Shown here one piece after another: positions 22,271 through 36,556 of a stretch of DNA of 64,000 nt. The stretch is from Symsagittifera roscoffensis. Taxonomy: Eukaryota; Xenacoelomorpha; Acoela; Convolutidae. The stretch is taken from the NCBI RefSeq assembly GCF_963678635.1, contig NC_087066.1:25893986-25957985 (forward strand). Reading direction: 5' to 3'. Under the pieces are notes generated by a model. It ran no database searches, was not told the origin of the DNA, and saw only the letters and a program-made list of their open reading frames with translations. How positions within the stretch are numbered: the stretch's first letter is position 1; every line of letters begins with the position of its first letter. Both the position numbers and the translations under genes were made by a program.

Positions 22271-25200
22271 GGTTCAATTAAACTTTAGCAAACTAATAAC
22301 TCAAGCAAATCGGTTTTAAAAAGGGTGAGAGAAACATTTGATTTGAAACGCTACTTTTACATTTACGTCACATGATTTAGTTTTGTAAGATTTTCCTTGA
22401 AAATTAAAAATCTGAAAATTCAAAAGGCAAGCAAGACGATAAAATGTCTGACATTTACATCTTATGCAAAAAAAGACCAAAAATATAACAGTAAATAGAA
22501 AGTACATGGGTCTAGATTTAATGTGACCAGTTTTATCAAGTGGCTCATTGAGTGAAGAGAGGCAGCGCTCAAAAATTTGTTTTAACGAAAAGAAATTTAG
22601 CGAGTAGTTAGTTAAAATCAACCAAATCTAAACTTGAGCTAGCAAATATATTTTCAGCTTTCTATACTGTACACTTATGACACAAATGATTGAAATGTCC
22701 TGACAGTATTCAGCTTATTTTTGATTGTAGACCTGGTTTTTAGTGCTTCACTGCGATAACTAGTTATTCAGTCATTTTTATCTAAAAATCAAGCAAACGT
22801 TTGAACAAAAAAATTTAGGCGGGATGATGTTGATTGTTAAAAAAAGCTGTTATCACAATATAACACGGAATATAACAAATTGATCAAATTTTACATAATA
22901 ATTACATTCAATTGGTATATCTGTGCGATGTCAATTATGTAGAATGCAGCAAGTTTGGAGCGAGAAAGTTAAATTGGTATACTTCAATGCTATTCGGATA
23001 ACATGGATCTTTTGTTTTGTTTGAGTGAGACAAAAGTTTTTTTCTTAAGCGCGGCTAAGTAAAACTTTTAATGCAATTACGGCCTAAAAGAACCCAATTA
23101 CATCAAAAAAAAGAAAAAAAAAATTGATTTTTTTACTGTTCCATTGGCGAATTTACACCATTTTTTCACAAATAAATAAACTATCTATACTATCTAAAAA
23201 TTATTAAAAAACCTCAAATTAAAATTTTCGATTTCTAATTCATTGCGCGTTGAATCAATTATAAAGTAAAATCTGGAGAAACTTTTTCTTTATCATTAAA
23301 AAAGGGTGGCATTTAAAATTCTGTAGAATTTATGTAACTCTCGACATTGCTTTTGTTCACTGGACAACATCAAATGAGTGTACACTTGATTTCAATGGGC
23401 AAATGAGCAAAAAAATTTTCTTCAGGTTTTTTAAGTTTTTATTTTGCAACTAATTAAGATTTAAGGTTGAAAATTTGAGACGTGATAGAAGAAACTATTT
23501 GAAAAGAGCTGGTCGGAACTAAAATTGAGATATCATGCTTTGAAGGCGTTGTTTTGCCAGTATATCATCACTAGTTTTTACGGTGTTCACATTGAGGAAA
23601 TATCCTCGGAAGCAACATAAGAAATCTGAATTAATGGGCTCAAACTGGTTCTGTGGGAAGCCGATGAGCTTGATTTATTTTTTATGTTGCCCTAAATTGG
23701 CAGAAAAAATTTGAAAGAAAGACTGTTTATGAATAGTTTTGAACTGATGATCGAAATAAGCCAATAAAGGACTGTTCCAGCGAATTTTTGACTAATACAC
23801 TGCTCCGATCAATGCTCAGGACTCTGTCACTAGCAGTTTTGTTGTGTTCACTTTTTTGGCTTATTTTCTGGTATAAGAACCTTGATGTCTGTGTCGTCAA
23901 AACAGATATGTCCTGGACCAAGTCATTCTTTCAATTCTTTTTGATTCCCACAGAACCAGCTTAAGTCCTAGTTACAACCCAATGTCGAATTAACGCCTTC
24001 AAAGCAAAATTTTTCTCATTTTTTCGCGGCCAATTCCTCTTAAAAAGCTTCAAATATCAAGTGTCAACTTTTGAACCCTAAGTCTTTGCAATATTTGCAG
24101 AGAAAAACACAAAAACATTTAAAAAAAAATCGTTGGTTGTTGAAATCAAGACTCTAGTAATTTTTTGAATTTTTTGTACGATTATTCTTCCGACCAAGGG
24201 CGCGTATGTTCTTTGAAAAAGGGTCTTTTCTTAACGCAAAACTAAATATCTCGAATAGCGATTGTAATTGTTATAATTTAATAAATCTTTTTTAGCCGTA
24301 AAATTATTGTTGTGCAGCAATAAGTATTGAAACAAATGAAATGGGGTTTTACATTTGGAAAACCAATTATATACACAGAGCAACCAAATGCAAGCAAAAA
24401 ATGACCCAGAGTCTAAAGTTGTTAGTTTTTTTTCAGAATTTTTATTATTTTATAAAAGGTAATAATCAAAACAGTCTCCAATTTTTTCTCAAAAACTAGA
24501 ATTTTTCCGGCAAAAAAACTAATTTTTTACCTGCGCAATGACTAATTTCCTTGTTTCAATTTTGAAATTTTACCAGTCTGCTCTAAGGCTGGCTTCATGC
24601 TTTAAAAATATCGTATACCGAACTCGGCAAATGTAGTTTTAACCGATATTTCAAGAGGAAGCTTTTTTTAAATTGACTTCTGAATTTCTAATAGTTAAAC
24701 TTCATGCAAAATTTAGAAGGATATTGGTTTTTAATAGTTTTTCCGACAGATTTTGCCATTAGGTGCTAGCTATGTTTGTTTTATCGAACCATTGGCCGTG
24801 TATATGTATTGTAATTTTTTGGAAACATATTCAATCAGCCATTTTACTTTTTAAAAAGTAAGTTGCATCGTTTCAGCCGACAAAACAGATTCCTAGCTTT
24901 GAAATTAAGGGAGTAATTGTTTGCTTTACCGCAAGCTTAAAGTATGAACCTCCTTATAGGAAAAAATTTTATTCATTTCAAAGTTATTGAATTATCAGAA
25001 CTTTTATTTTTAAAATTATAAAATCTGGGAAACAAAATTTATTTGGTCGTTTTCTATCATGAAAGATTAGGTACCAGATACATTATTCAAATTATGTTTT
25101 CCGTGACCATTTTTTAAAGTAATTGATAATAGCAAAATGAGCAAAGTAATCAGTCTGTTGCTATTGTTTTGTTAACTTTCCTGATAAAAATCAATCAATC

Positions 25201-25589
25201 AGATTGTTTTGTTTTTAAAAATTAATCATTCAATACATTCAAAATCGATCACGGAAAAATCATCTAAACTAGAAAAGTCATCTAAATCATTTTTTGAAAA
25301 ATGTCATGAAATTTTTAAAAATCTCTTATATGATTTTATATCGCTTTTCCCAGTTGTAGGTCGGCTTTGATAAAAATTGCTCTTGACTTTTTCCCCTATG
25401 TAGACTATTTTTTAATTTCAAATGGCCACAGTTAGTTGTTTCAATTCAGATTATAAAAGATAGAAAAATAAAGGAAATCCAATTAAAAACTCTGCAACGA
25501 AATGTTGGACTTTAAACGAGAAATATTGGAAGTGTATAATGCACTTAATTCACATTAGTGATAAACTGCAGGTTCGATCCGTTCAATTA
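22271..25589. other. AT-rich non-coding stretch
   Basis: More than 3 kb without a supportable gene on either strand. ORFs are short and low complexity. Confidence 0.45.
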
Positions 25590-26150
25590 ATTTTTGAAAA
25601 ACTGTAACAAGCCTGCTCGTATCAGGGTGAAGCCCTCAATGTTCCGATTGCCTTTTAGTTTTGATGGAAAAATTTAAAACAAAATAATTCATGTTTTCGA
25701 AAAAAAAACTTTAACAATTACGTTTGGTGTTTTCAAAAAAAAATTTTAGTTATGTTTAATGTTTTTTTTGAATATCATCCTCCCACACGCTATGTAAACT
25801 AAAAAAAAAGATTTATTTAGCACATAGCAAAATTTTAAGTAGAATAAAAAGCATGCCGCAATCCATTTTTGAACGATTTTTAAAGGGATTAAATCTCCGG
25901 GTACGCGTTAATAGCACGAAAAATATGGCGCGCCAGTTATACCTAATTGGCAACTTTTAAACCCCCATACCTTTAGAAAAAATGATCACAAGTGAAATAT
26001 CTTCTCAAATTTGTGCTCAGGGCAGCAGTAACGTTAGAATGATTTTAACTTTTTTTTTCTAAAGTTGCTAGTTAACAAGCCGAAAATTGTCTGGACGAAA
26101 AAATTCCATCCCGAGCACAAATATTTTGCCACTTTTTTCAAATTTTGGAA
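25590..26150 (+). repeat. R1 family copy spanning the left edge of the enolase duplication
   Basis: It shows CTGCTCGTATCAGGGTGAAG, GTACGCGTTAATAGCACG and GTGAAATATCTTCTC. The duplication boundary (25651) lies inside it, so the second duplicate carries only the part from CCTTTTAG onward. Confidence 0.6.
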
Positions 26151-29100
26151 CAATAATTCATTTTATTTTAAAAATAACTAGAGCTGCTAAAAATTTACAG
26201 AAGTTCTGCGCTGCGATAAGTCACATAATTTGAGCAAACATACAGTAGCCTACGAAACGAAATTCCATCTTGCACAAATTCGAGCCGTGGGTTCCCATGA
26301 TTAACTTCATTACTGCATTAAAGATTTGAAAATTGCGGCTTCGCTTTGAACTGACTATAAAACACTGTAGTTTTAATTGACTGTTTCTGCTAGTAAAGAG
26401 ATTCTTTGGCAAAACTCTATGTTCAGCTAATCTGCAAAAGTGGACTTCGCATACAACAGGAAAAAAACAACAAGGATTAAGCTAGTTGAAACTAAGTTGT
26501 GCTTTTATAAATCATTTTTAATATTGACTGAAAAAATTTGATTTTTTTTTTTCACAAAAATTATATATTTTTTTCAGATTCTTAAAGCCTCACGCGCAAC
26601 TGTAATTCTTTCAGATGATATAAAAAATTTAACAATCCCTTAAAATCGGCCAAAATTGTTTGAAAAGTGTGCGAAACAAAAAACAGACAGAGCAGAAAAA
26701 AGCACTTTTTCTGTTGCTGGAACCTTTACAAAAGCCTGTACTAAAATCATCAATCTCATCGTGCTTTAGACTTGAAATTGAATACAGCACGTGAAAAAAA
26801 TGAGCTACTTGGGTTATCGAACTATAAAATATAATTTACCTTAAGTAAAAATTTTGTACATTAGGAGATGGAGAACGCATCAGAAAACGTCATGATTAGA
26901 AATCACATATCTCCCGATCATCAGTGCGGAAATCGTTAACACTAAGAAAATTTCGAAGATTTCCAGAAAAACTCAATAGCTTGTTGTCTAGATTGTAGAG
27001 AACTTAAAACTGAATTATCAATTTTGTGAAATTTTTTTTTATTGGTTGCAAAATTTCAAGTATGAAACTGTTATCAAATGTTGAAAAAAATTCGAAATTT
27101 TTTTCCCTTTAAACCAAATTAAGCTATTATATCTGTAGGGCGCAAGTTTTTTTTCTCAATTTCTCTGGCTTAAACACTGATTCTATCCTTAACTTACAGA
27201 GTTTCATGACGTAGCAGGCAAGTTTTTCGCTGTTTTAGTCAAATCGTAAGCACAAGGCTCATTGCATAAGTTGAAATAGTAATGGTTACTTTTTTCCTTA
27301 ACTGTTGTTATTAAGGAATATATTGCGCAAAAATTTTTCGATCGAAAAATTTGAACTACTTTGAATTCTGTTTCATTGCTAATCGGTATAACGAGGAACG
27401 GATCTAGGATTTCTCGAGAGGGGGGATTTTTAAAAAAATTTCAAAGTTTTTGTCGACCAAATTGCTTTTCCCAGCTCTCTTAAAACCCTTAAAAGACCTT
27501 TTTTTGGCCAAATTTTGTGCGCCGCAGAAAAATTTAAAAGAAAAAGGCCAAAAACAGCTCTTTGGGTATAACATAACTCCATATTATAGTTTTGTTTCTT
27601 ATTTAATCTATCTTGAAATATTCACTGTCAAATGTTAAGCTTGAAATAGTTGAGTGAAAAAAGATCTTTAGTTACAGTATTTTGCCGTGTACTGAGCGCT
27701 TTTTGTCGAAATGAAATTTAAGATATGGCGCTTAAAGCTCAGTATTCTATCCAAATGTACACTGAAAGACAAACATCTTCGTTAAATTCTAGTTCAAAAC
27801 CTTTCAATTGGATGCTAACAAGCGGTTGTGATTAATCAGAAGTAAAACCATTCAATTGGAAAAAGCAATTTTGAGCTTGTTTTTTTTTTCATCCAATTGA
27901 AGTCTAATAGTCCATATTTGTCTATTAATTAGCAATTTCTTGATTAAGAGTTCATGTTAAGCGTGCTTGTACTTCTTTTTTTGTAGCAAAGTTCCAACAA
28001 TTATTGTTTCATCAAAATCGATGCTTTTGTCATCGTAAAAAAGACCTTTGAAACCAAATTTGTTTTTTTTTGAGCATGTGCCTCATAACGCAAAAATTGA
28101 ATCAATATTGCAATTAGGGCAACTGCGCAGATAAAAAATCAATGATCGATTAAATACTCTGAAGCCAGCCAAATTTTTCAAAGTTTTTTGAATATTGAAA
28201 AAAATTGCGATGGCAACGATATAAATGATAACAACTGATTGGAACAAAAAAAAACAACAATCAGTCAGATTCGTACACATGGAAAAATTCAACCAGATTC
28301 AATCAAAAACGTTTTAAATTAATATTTTCAGTCTGACACCAACTTGGCTGCAATGCAATAAATTACTCGGAAGACTGTTGTAACATAAGAAAACAGCCTC
28401 AGTAGAAAATTGGCCAGAAAAACAAAAAATAATTGTTAAAGTATTTCAAAATATTTACGAATTTTTTTGCAAAGTTGTTTTTTTTTGATTTTTTGAAATT
28501 TTTCCTCCAAAATAGAGCTAAAAATTCCAAAACCAGATTACTAGTGAAACTAAGTTTCAACTACTTAAATTTATCCTAAACCAACTATTGTAGGCCTATT
28601 ATTATTACTATTAAGAAAATTCAATTTTAAAAACCGGTTTTTCTCGACAATGAAGACTTTTTTAAAATTTTCATGTCGTTTGAATCACAATTGATAGGGT
28701 TTTAATATACTTTATCACTCAATTCTTTGCGATTATTTGTGGTACCTGATTTCGCGTGGACAACAAAAATGTTATAGAAAAAACTAAAACACCCGAATAA
28801 AAAGTTCCTCCCCATCTTTCAAATGGTCGGAACAAAAAAAAACTAGAAATTAGAGTTCACAACCACATCAGCCATTTAAAATATAAAGAGTGTACATCAT
28901 AGGCCAATTGAAGCGCGAAAATGAAACCAATTAAAGAAATAATTTGAAAAAAATTTTCCTTAAAAGCAGAATGCTCATTATTAGCAAGTTGGCTTGGGAA
29001 ATGTGGATTCCGTGCGCTCGTGTTAAACGGGTACCAAAAAGTCGAATATCGACCGGAAGTTTTTGACAATTTACGACTCAAATTGTAAAACGCACACCGT

Positions 29101-30195
29101 GGAATATTTGGGCAGTTTATTTACCCGGCCAGTGCCACATGGTAAAAAAGACAGCTATTCAATTTTCAGCGGGGCAGCTACTGCTTTATAACGCCAAGAA
29201 CTTCGCGAGTCGACTATCCTATTTCTGCGAAGATAAAAACAGCCAACGGACAATTACGATTTTGTTCCCTAATCAGATTTTTAAAAATGTGTGACCAGCT
29301 GCGAAAAAGCTCGATGAATAATATATTAGACATTGATTCAATAACTTGCCGTCTGACAACGCGGTCAAGACTAAAGGTATATTGTGTGTACCAAACATGT
29401 ACACAAATGGTAATTGCTGTTTCTGTTAAATTAACTACTGCACAGAAAAACAATTATCCCAAACCTCTTTCAATAGATTTATTTTGAGCATGGGGTGCTA
29501 TAAGATCTGCCAGTATTGAGCCCCTAACGCAGTAAATTTATTTCTCAATTATAAACTCCGAAGTATTTTAACACCAATCCGAAGTATTACCGCGAAAAAC
29601 GGGTCAAATGCAAAAATTAGAGCGACAAATCACGATATAAATAAGTGTCTTCATTTTGTTTAATTTTCTAGAAAAATTGGGTAGGATCTCAACATAAGTT
29701 TATTCTAATTAACACTCTGGCGTAGTTTCTCGTTGAGGCTTCAACTCACTAGCGTATAGCTATTTTCAAAACAAAAGTACGTGAATTAGTAAATTTTCAG
29801 GCATAATTTCAGTCAGTATAATATTCGAATACTTTTCAACAGTTCAGGTAAGGTGCTAAAATGCAGCTTTGACATCAAGTACTTGATATACTTTTCACGT
29901 TAATATACACGTTAATAGCTTCTGCTATGCAATATTCAAATTCAGCCTACAACTTTCTACATCTATTCAGTCACAAGTTACCAGTCGAGATGAACTAAAC
30001 AATTAATTGGTCATACCTGAAATTGTTTAGTTCAACAGTCGTTATTCAATAAAAAACAGTTCAATCAAATAAAAACAGCCTAGAGTTGTTTAGCGTTGTG
30101 ATTACAGTTTCAAATAGTGTTCATGTGCGTAGTGAAGCCATTGTTTTGGTTCGTTAGTGTGAACTTCTATTCCATCCTTCCGTTGTGTTGGTGAT
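26151..30195. other. 3' flank of the enolase exon copy, no gene seen
   Basis: The stretch repeats almost exactly at an offset of about 5452 bp. ORFs below 85 codons are present in both copies only because the DNA is duplicated. An R2-family copy lies at about 28620-28840. Confidence 0.45.
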
Positions 30196-31083
30196 CTACT
30201 TCTGTCGGGGGTTCTTGAAGTTCTTTCCTGCATACACCGCCTTGTCGCCCAATTCCTCTTCAATTCGCAGCAGTTGGTTATACTTTGCCAATCGTTCGCT
30301 TCGGCATGGGGCTCCAGTCTTGATCTGACCAGTAGCCAGACCCACAACCAGATCCGCGATGAAGGTATCCTCGGTTTCTCCGCTTCTGTGACTAACCATC
30401 ACTCCCCATCCATTATCCATTGCCAAATTAGCAGCAGTGATCGACTCAGTCACTGAACCAATCTGGTTGACCTTGAGGAGAAGACAGTTGCATGCCTTCT
30501 TATCAATCGCGGTCTGGATCCTAGTCGGGTTAGTTACGGTCAAGTCATCACCGACCAACTGGATCTTGCCTCCAGTCTTAGTCATGAACGCACTCCAGTC
30601 ATCCCACGCATCCTGGTCAAATGCGTCTTCAATTGACACCATCGGGTAGTCCTTGATAAATTCCGAATACAGATCCGACAATTGTGTCGGAGAGATGATC
30701 TTGGTCTGGTCTGGAGAAACGCTCTTGAAGTCCAGATTGTACTTGCCCTCTTGGAAAAATTCACTTGCAGCAACGTCCATTCCGAGCTCAACTTTGCCTT
30801 CATACCCTGCCTTCTTGATCGCTTCTATCAGCATGTTCAGACCCTCATTGTTATCCTGAATATTGGGAGCGAATCCTCCCTCATCACCTACAGCTGTTGC
30901 GTCCAGTCCGTACTTCTTTTTGATCACACCCTTCAAAGTGTGATAGACCTCTGCTCCAATTTGCATGGCCTCCTTGAATGAAGATGCACCTGTAGGCAGG
31001 ATCATGAACTCCTGCATGGCTAGTTTGTTGCCGGCGTGGCTTCCGCCATTGATCACGTTGAACGCGGGAACTGGCATCACAAC
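30196..31083 (-). pseudogene. Second (distal) copy of enolase exon 4
   Basis: This 888-nt exon is open to a TAG at 30196-30198 and encodes the same 295 residues as the proximal copy at 35648-36535. It keeps the acceptor (TTTTCTCCAG) but has no exons 1-3 of its own: upstream on the minus strand is the start of duplication unit 2. Alone it cannot make enolase. It could still be joined to exon 3 if the proximal copy is skipped, giving the same protein with a different 3' end. Its intact frame argues for a recent origin or an assembly duplicate. Confidence 0.85.
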
Positions 31084-31104
31084 CTGGAGAAAAGATAATG
31101 GTAG

Positions 31105-34100
31105 CCTTTTAGTTTTGATGGAAAAATTTAAAACAAAATAATTCATGTTTTCGAAAAAAAACTTTAACAATTACGTTTGGTGTTTTCAAAAAAAAATTTT
31201 AGTTATGTTTAATGTTTTTTTTGAATATCATCCTCCCACACGCTATGTAAACTAAAAAAAAAGATTTATTTAGCACATAGCAAAATTTTAAGTAGAATAA
31301 AAAGCATGCCGCAATCCATTTTTGAACGATTTTTAAAGGGATTAAATCTCCGGGTACGCGTTAATAGCACGAAAAATATGGCGCGCCAGTTATACCAAAT
31401 TGGCAACTTTTAAACCCCCATACCTTTAGAAAAAATGATCACAAGTGAAATATCTTCTCAAATTTGTGCTCAGGGCAGCAGTAACGTTAGAATGATTTTA
31501 ACTTTTTTTTTCTAAAGTTGCTAGTTAACAAGCCGAAAATTGTCTGGACGAAAAAATTCCATCCCGAGCACAAATATTTTGCCACTTTTTTCAAATTTTG
31601 GAACAATAATTCATTTTATTTTAAAAATAACTAGAGCTGCTAAAAATTTACAGAAGTTCTGCGCTGCGATAAGTCACATAATTTGAGCAAACATACAGTA
31701 GCCTACGAGACGAAATTCCATCTTGCACAAATTCGAGCCGTGGGTTCCCATGATTAACTTCATTACTGCATTAAAGATTTGAAAATTGCGGCTTCGCTTT
31801 GAACTGACTATAAAACACTGTAGTTTTAATTGACTGTTTCTGCTAGTAAAGAGATTCTTTGGCAAAACTCTATGTTCAGCTAATCTGCAAAAGTGGACTT
31901 CGCATACAACAGGAAAAAAACAACAAGGATTACGCTAGTTGAAACTAAGTTGTGCTTTTATAAATCATTTTTAATATTGACTGAAAAAATTTGATTTTTT
32001 TTTTTACAAAAATTATATATTTTTTTCAGATTCTTAAAGCCTCACGCGCAACTGTAATTCTTTCAGATGATATAAAAAATTTAACAATCCCTTAAAATCG
32101 GCCAAAATTGTTTGAAAAGTGTGCGAAACAAAAAACAGACAGAGCAGAAAAAAGCACTTTTTCTGTTGCTGGAACCTTTACAAAAGCCTGTACTAAAATC
32201 ATCAATCTCATCGTGCTTTAGACTTGAAATTGAATACAGCACGTGAAAAAAATGAGCTACTTGGGTTATCGAACTATAACATATAATTTACCTTAAGTAA
32301 AAATTTTGTACATTAGGAGATGGAGAACGCATCAGAAAACGTCATGATTAGAAATCACATATCTCCCGATCATCAGTGCGGAAATCGTTAACACTAAAAA
32401 AATTTCGAAGATTTCCAGAAAAACTCAATAGCTTGTTGTCTAGATTGTAGAGAACTTAAAACTGAATTATCAATTTTGTGAAATTTTTTTTTATTGGTTG
32501 CAAAATTTCAAGTATGAAACTGTTATCAAATGTTGAAAAAAATTCGAAATTTTTTCCCTTTAAACCAAATTAAGCTATTATATCTGTAGGGCGCAAGTTT
32601 TTTTTCTCAATTTCTCTGGCTTAAACACTGATTCTATCCTTAACTTACAGAATTTCATGACGTAGCAGGCAAGTTTTTCGCTGTTTTAGTCAAATCGTAA
32701 GCACAAGGCTCATTGCATAAGTTGAAATAGTAATGGTTACTTTTTTCCTTAACTGTTGTTATTAAGGAATATATTGCGCAAAAATTTTTCGATCGAAAAA
32801 TTTGAACTACTTTGAATTCTGTTTCATTGCTAATCGGTATAACGAGGAACGGATCTAGGATTTCTCGAGAGGGGGGATTTTTAAAAAAATTTCAAAGTTT
32901 TTGTCGACCAAATTGCTTTTCCCAGCTCTCTTAAAACCCTTAAAAGACCTTTTTTTGGCCAAATTTTGTGCGCCGCAGAAAAATTTAAAAGAAAAAGGCC
33001 AAAAACAGCTCTTTGGGTATAACATAACTCCATATTATAGTTTTGTTTCTTATTTAATCTATCTTGAAATATTCACTGTCAAATGTTAAGCTTGAAATAG
33101 TTGAGTGAAAAAAGATCTTTAGTTACAGTATTTTGCCGTGTACTGAGCGCTTTTTGTCGAAATGAAATTTAAGATATGGCGCTTAAAGCTCAGTATTCTA
33201 TCCAAATGTACACTGAAAGACAAACATCTTCGTTAAATTCTAGTTCAAAACCTTTCAATTGGATGCTAACAAGCGGTTGTGATTAATCAGAAGTAAAACC
33301 ATTCAATTGGAAAAAGCAATTTTGAGCTTGTTTTTTTTTTCATCCAATTGAAGTCTAATAGTCCATATTTGTCTATTAATTAGCAATTTCTTGATTAAGA
33401 GTTCATGTTAAGCGTGCTTGTACTTCTTTTTTTGTAGCAAAGTTCCAACAATTATTGTTTCATCAAAATCGATGCTTTTGTCATCGTAAAAAAGACCTTT
33501 GAAACCAAATTTGTTTTTTTTTGAGCATGTGCCTCATAACGCAAAAATTGAATCAATATTGCAATTAGGGCAACTGCGCAGATAAAAAATCAATGATCGA
33601 TTAAATACTCTGAAGCCAGCCAAATTTTTCAAAGTTTTTTGAATATTGAAAAAAATTGCGATGGCAACGATATAAATGATAACAACTGATTGGAACAAAA
33701 AAAAACAACAATCAGTCAGATTCGTACACATGGAAAAATTCAACCAGATTCAATCAAAAACGTTTTAAAATTAATATTTTCAGTCTGACACCAACTTGGC
33801 TGCAATGCAATAAATTACTCGGAAGACTGTTGTAACATAAGAAAACAGCCTCAGTAGAAAATTGGCCAGAAAAACAAAAAATAATTGTTAAAGTATTTCA
33901 AAATATTTACGAATTTTTTTGCAAAGTTGTTTTTTTTTTGATTTTTTGAAATTTTTCCTCCAAAATAGAGCTAAAAATTCCAAAACCAGATTACTAGTGA
34001 AACTAAGTTTCAACTACTTAAATTTATCCTAAACCAACTATTGTAGGCCTATTATTATTACTATTAAGAAAATTCAATTTTAAAAACCGGTTTTTCTCGA

Positions 34101-36556
34101 CAATGAAGACTTTTTTAAAATTTTCATGTCGTTTGAATCACAATTGATAGGGTTTTAATATACTTTATCACTCAATTCTTTGCGATTATTTGTGGTACCT
34201 GATTTCGCGTGGACAACAAAAATGTAATAGAAAAAACTAAAACACCCGAATAAAAAGTTCCTCCCCATCTTTCAAATGGTCGGAACAAAAAAAAACTAGA
34301 AATTAGAGTTCACAACCACATCAGCCATTTAAAATATAAAGAGTGTACATCATAGGCCAATTGAAGCGCGAAAATGAAACCCAATTAAAGAAATAATTTG
34401 AAAAAAATTTTCCTTAAAAGCAGAATGCTCATTATTAGCAAGTTGGCTTGGGAAATGTGGATTCCGTGCGCTCGTGTTAAACGGGTACCAAAAAGTCGAA
34501 TATCGACCGGAAGTTTTTGACAATTTACGACTCAAATTGTAAAACGCACACCGTGGAATATTTGGGCAGTTTATTTACCCGGCCAGTGCCACATGGTAAA
34601 AAAGACAGCTATTCAATTTTCAGCGGGGCAGCTACTGCTTTATAACGCCAAGAACTTCGCGAGTCGACTATCCTATTTCTGCGAAGATAAAAACAGCCAA
34701 CGGACAATTACGATTTTGTTCCCTAATCAGATTTTTAAAAATGTGTGACCAGCTGCGAAAAAGCTCGATGAATAATATATTAGACATTGATTCAATAACT
34801 TGCCGTCTGACAACGCGGTCAAGACTAAAGGTATATTGTGTGTACCAAACATGTACACAAATGGTAATTGCTGTTTCTGTTAAATTAACTACTGCACAGA
34901 AAAACAATTATCCCAAACCTCTTTCAATAGATTTATTTTGAGCATGGGGTGCTATAAGATCTGCCAGTATTGAGCCCCTAACGCAGTAAATTTATTTCTC
35001 AATTATAAACTCCGAAGTATTTTAACACCAATCCGAAGTATTACCGCGAAAAACGGGTCAAATGCAAAAATTAGAGCGACAAATCACGATATAAATAAGT
35101 GTCTTCATTTTGTTTAATTTTCTAGAAAAATTGGGTAGGATCTCAACATAAGTTTATTCTAATTAACACTCTGGCGTAGTTTCTCGTTGAGGCTTCAACT
35201 CACTAGCGTATAGCTATTTTCAAAACAAAAGTACGTGAATTAGTAAATTTTCAGGCATAATTTCAGTCAGTATAATATTCGAATACTTTTCAACAGTTCA
35301 GGTAAGGTGCTAAAATGCAGCTTTGACATCAAGTACTTGATATACTTTTCACGTTAATATACACGTTAATAGCTTCTGCTATGCAATATTCAAATTCAGC
35401 CTACAACTTTCTACATCTATTCAGTCACAAGTTACCAGTCGAGATGAACTAAACAATTAATTGGTCATACCTGAAATTGTTTAGTTCAACAGTCGTTATT
35501 CAATAAAAAAGTTCAATCAAATAAAAACAGCCTAGAGTTGTTTAGCGTTGTGATTACAGTTTCAAATAGTGTTCATGTGCGTAGTGAAGCCATTGTTTTG
35601 GTTCGTTAGTGTGAACTTCTATTCCATCCTTCCGTTGTGTTGGTGATCTACTTCTGTCGGGGGTTCTTGAAGTTCTTTCCTGCATACACCGCCTTGTCGC
35701 CCAATTCCTCTTCAATTCGCAGCAGTTGGTTATACTTTGCCAATCGTTCGCTTCGGCATGGGGCTCCAGTCTTGATCTGACCAGTAGCCAGACCCACAAC
35801 CAGATCCGCGATGAAGGTATCCTCGGTTTCTCCGCTTCTGTGACTAACCATCACTCCCCATCCATTATCCATTGCCAAATTAGCAGCAGTGATCGACTCA
35901 GTCACTGAACCAATCTGGTTGACCTTGAGGAGAAGACAGTTGCATGCCTTCTTATCAATCGCGGTCTGGATCCTAGTCGGGTTAGTTACGGTCAAGTCAT
36001 CACCGACCAACTGGATCTTGCCTCCAGTCTTAGTCATGAACGCACTCCAGTCATCCCACGCATCCTGGTCAAATGCGTCTTCAATTGACACCATCGGGTA
36101 GTCCTTGATAAATTCCGAATACAGATCCGACAATTGTGTCGGAGAGATGATCTTGGTCTGGTCTGGAGAAACGCTCTTGAAGTCCAGATTGTACTTGCCC
36201 TCTTGGAAAAATTCACTTGCAGCAACGTCCATTCCGAGCTCAACTTTGCCTTCATACCCTGCCTTCTTGATCGCTTCTATCAGCATGTTCAGACCCTCAT
36301 TGTTATCCTGAATATTGGGAGCGAATCCTCCCTCATCACCTACAGCTGTTGCGTCCAGTCCGTACTTCTTTTTGATCACACCCTTCAAAGTGTGATAGAC
36401 CTCTGCTCCAATTTGCATGGCCTCCTTGAATGAAGATGCACCTGTAGGCAGGATCATGAACTCCTGCATGGCTAGTTTGTTGCCGGCGTGGCTTCCGCCA
36501 TTGATCACGTTGAACGCGGGAACTGGCATCACAACCTGGAGAAAAGATAATGGTAG
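31105..36556. repeat. 5.45 kb direct tandem duplication, unit 2
   Basis: This is the copy in continuity with enolase exons 1-3 and is therefore the original position of exon 4. Its 3' flank (31105-35647) holds no gene that I can support. It carries a partial R1 repeat at its left end and an R2 copy at about 34080-34290. Confidence 0.95.
35648..36535 (-). CDS. Enolase, exon 4 (C-terminal two thirds)
   Basis: Enolase (phosphopyruvate hydratase) interconverts 2-phosphoglycerate and phosphoenolpyruvate in glycolysis, in the cytosol. This exon begins in phase 0 after TTTTCTCCAG with VVMPVPAFN and ends FKNPRQK at TAG 35648-35650. In the 436-residue model it covers residues 142-436. Visible active-site residues are Glu209 (GDEGG), the metal ligands Asp244 (GMD), Glu293 (SIED) and Asp320 (GDDL), and Lys345, His373 and Lys396. 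The usual EDPFDQ segment reads EDAFDQ, an uncommon change next to the metal ligand. An identical exon lies 5.45 kb away. Confidence 0.97.
   Translation of the reverse strand, partial: VVMPVPAFNVINGGSHAGNKLAMQEFMILPTGASSFKEAMQIGAEVYHTLKGVIKKKYGLDATAVGDEGGFAPNIQDNNEGLNMLIEAIKKAGYEGKVELGMDVAASEFFQEGKYNLDFKSVSPDQTKIISPTQLSDLYSEFIKDYPMVSIEDAFDQDAWDDWSAFMTKTGGKIQLVGDDLTVTNPTRIQTAIDKKACNCLLLKVNQIGSVTESITAANLAMDNGWGVMVSHRSGETEDTFIADLVVGLATGQIKTGAPCRSERLAKYNQLLRIEEELGDKAVYAGKNFKNPRQK

Larger units (their letters stand above)
25651..31104. repeat. 5.45 kb direct tandem duplication, unit 1
   Basis: Unit 1 (5454 bp) and unit 2 (31105-36556) are nearly identical, differing by rare substitutions and one-to-few base indels. 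The unit contains the whole last coding exon of enolase with about 21 bases of upstream intron, plus about 4.5 kb of 3' flank. At the junction (31104/31105) GATAATGGTAG is joined to CCTTTTAG. The left flank reads CCGATTG and the right flank TCTTATC, so only one base of homology is shared. Confidence 0.95.

Noticed and set aside
30102-30347. Other-frame ORF over the end of the enolase exon
   Set aside because: It is a shadow of enolase; the same holds at 35554-35799.
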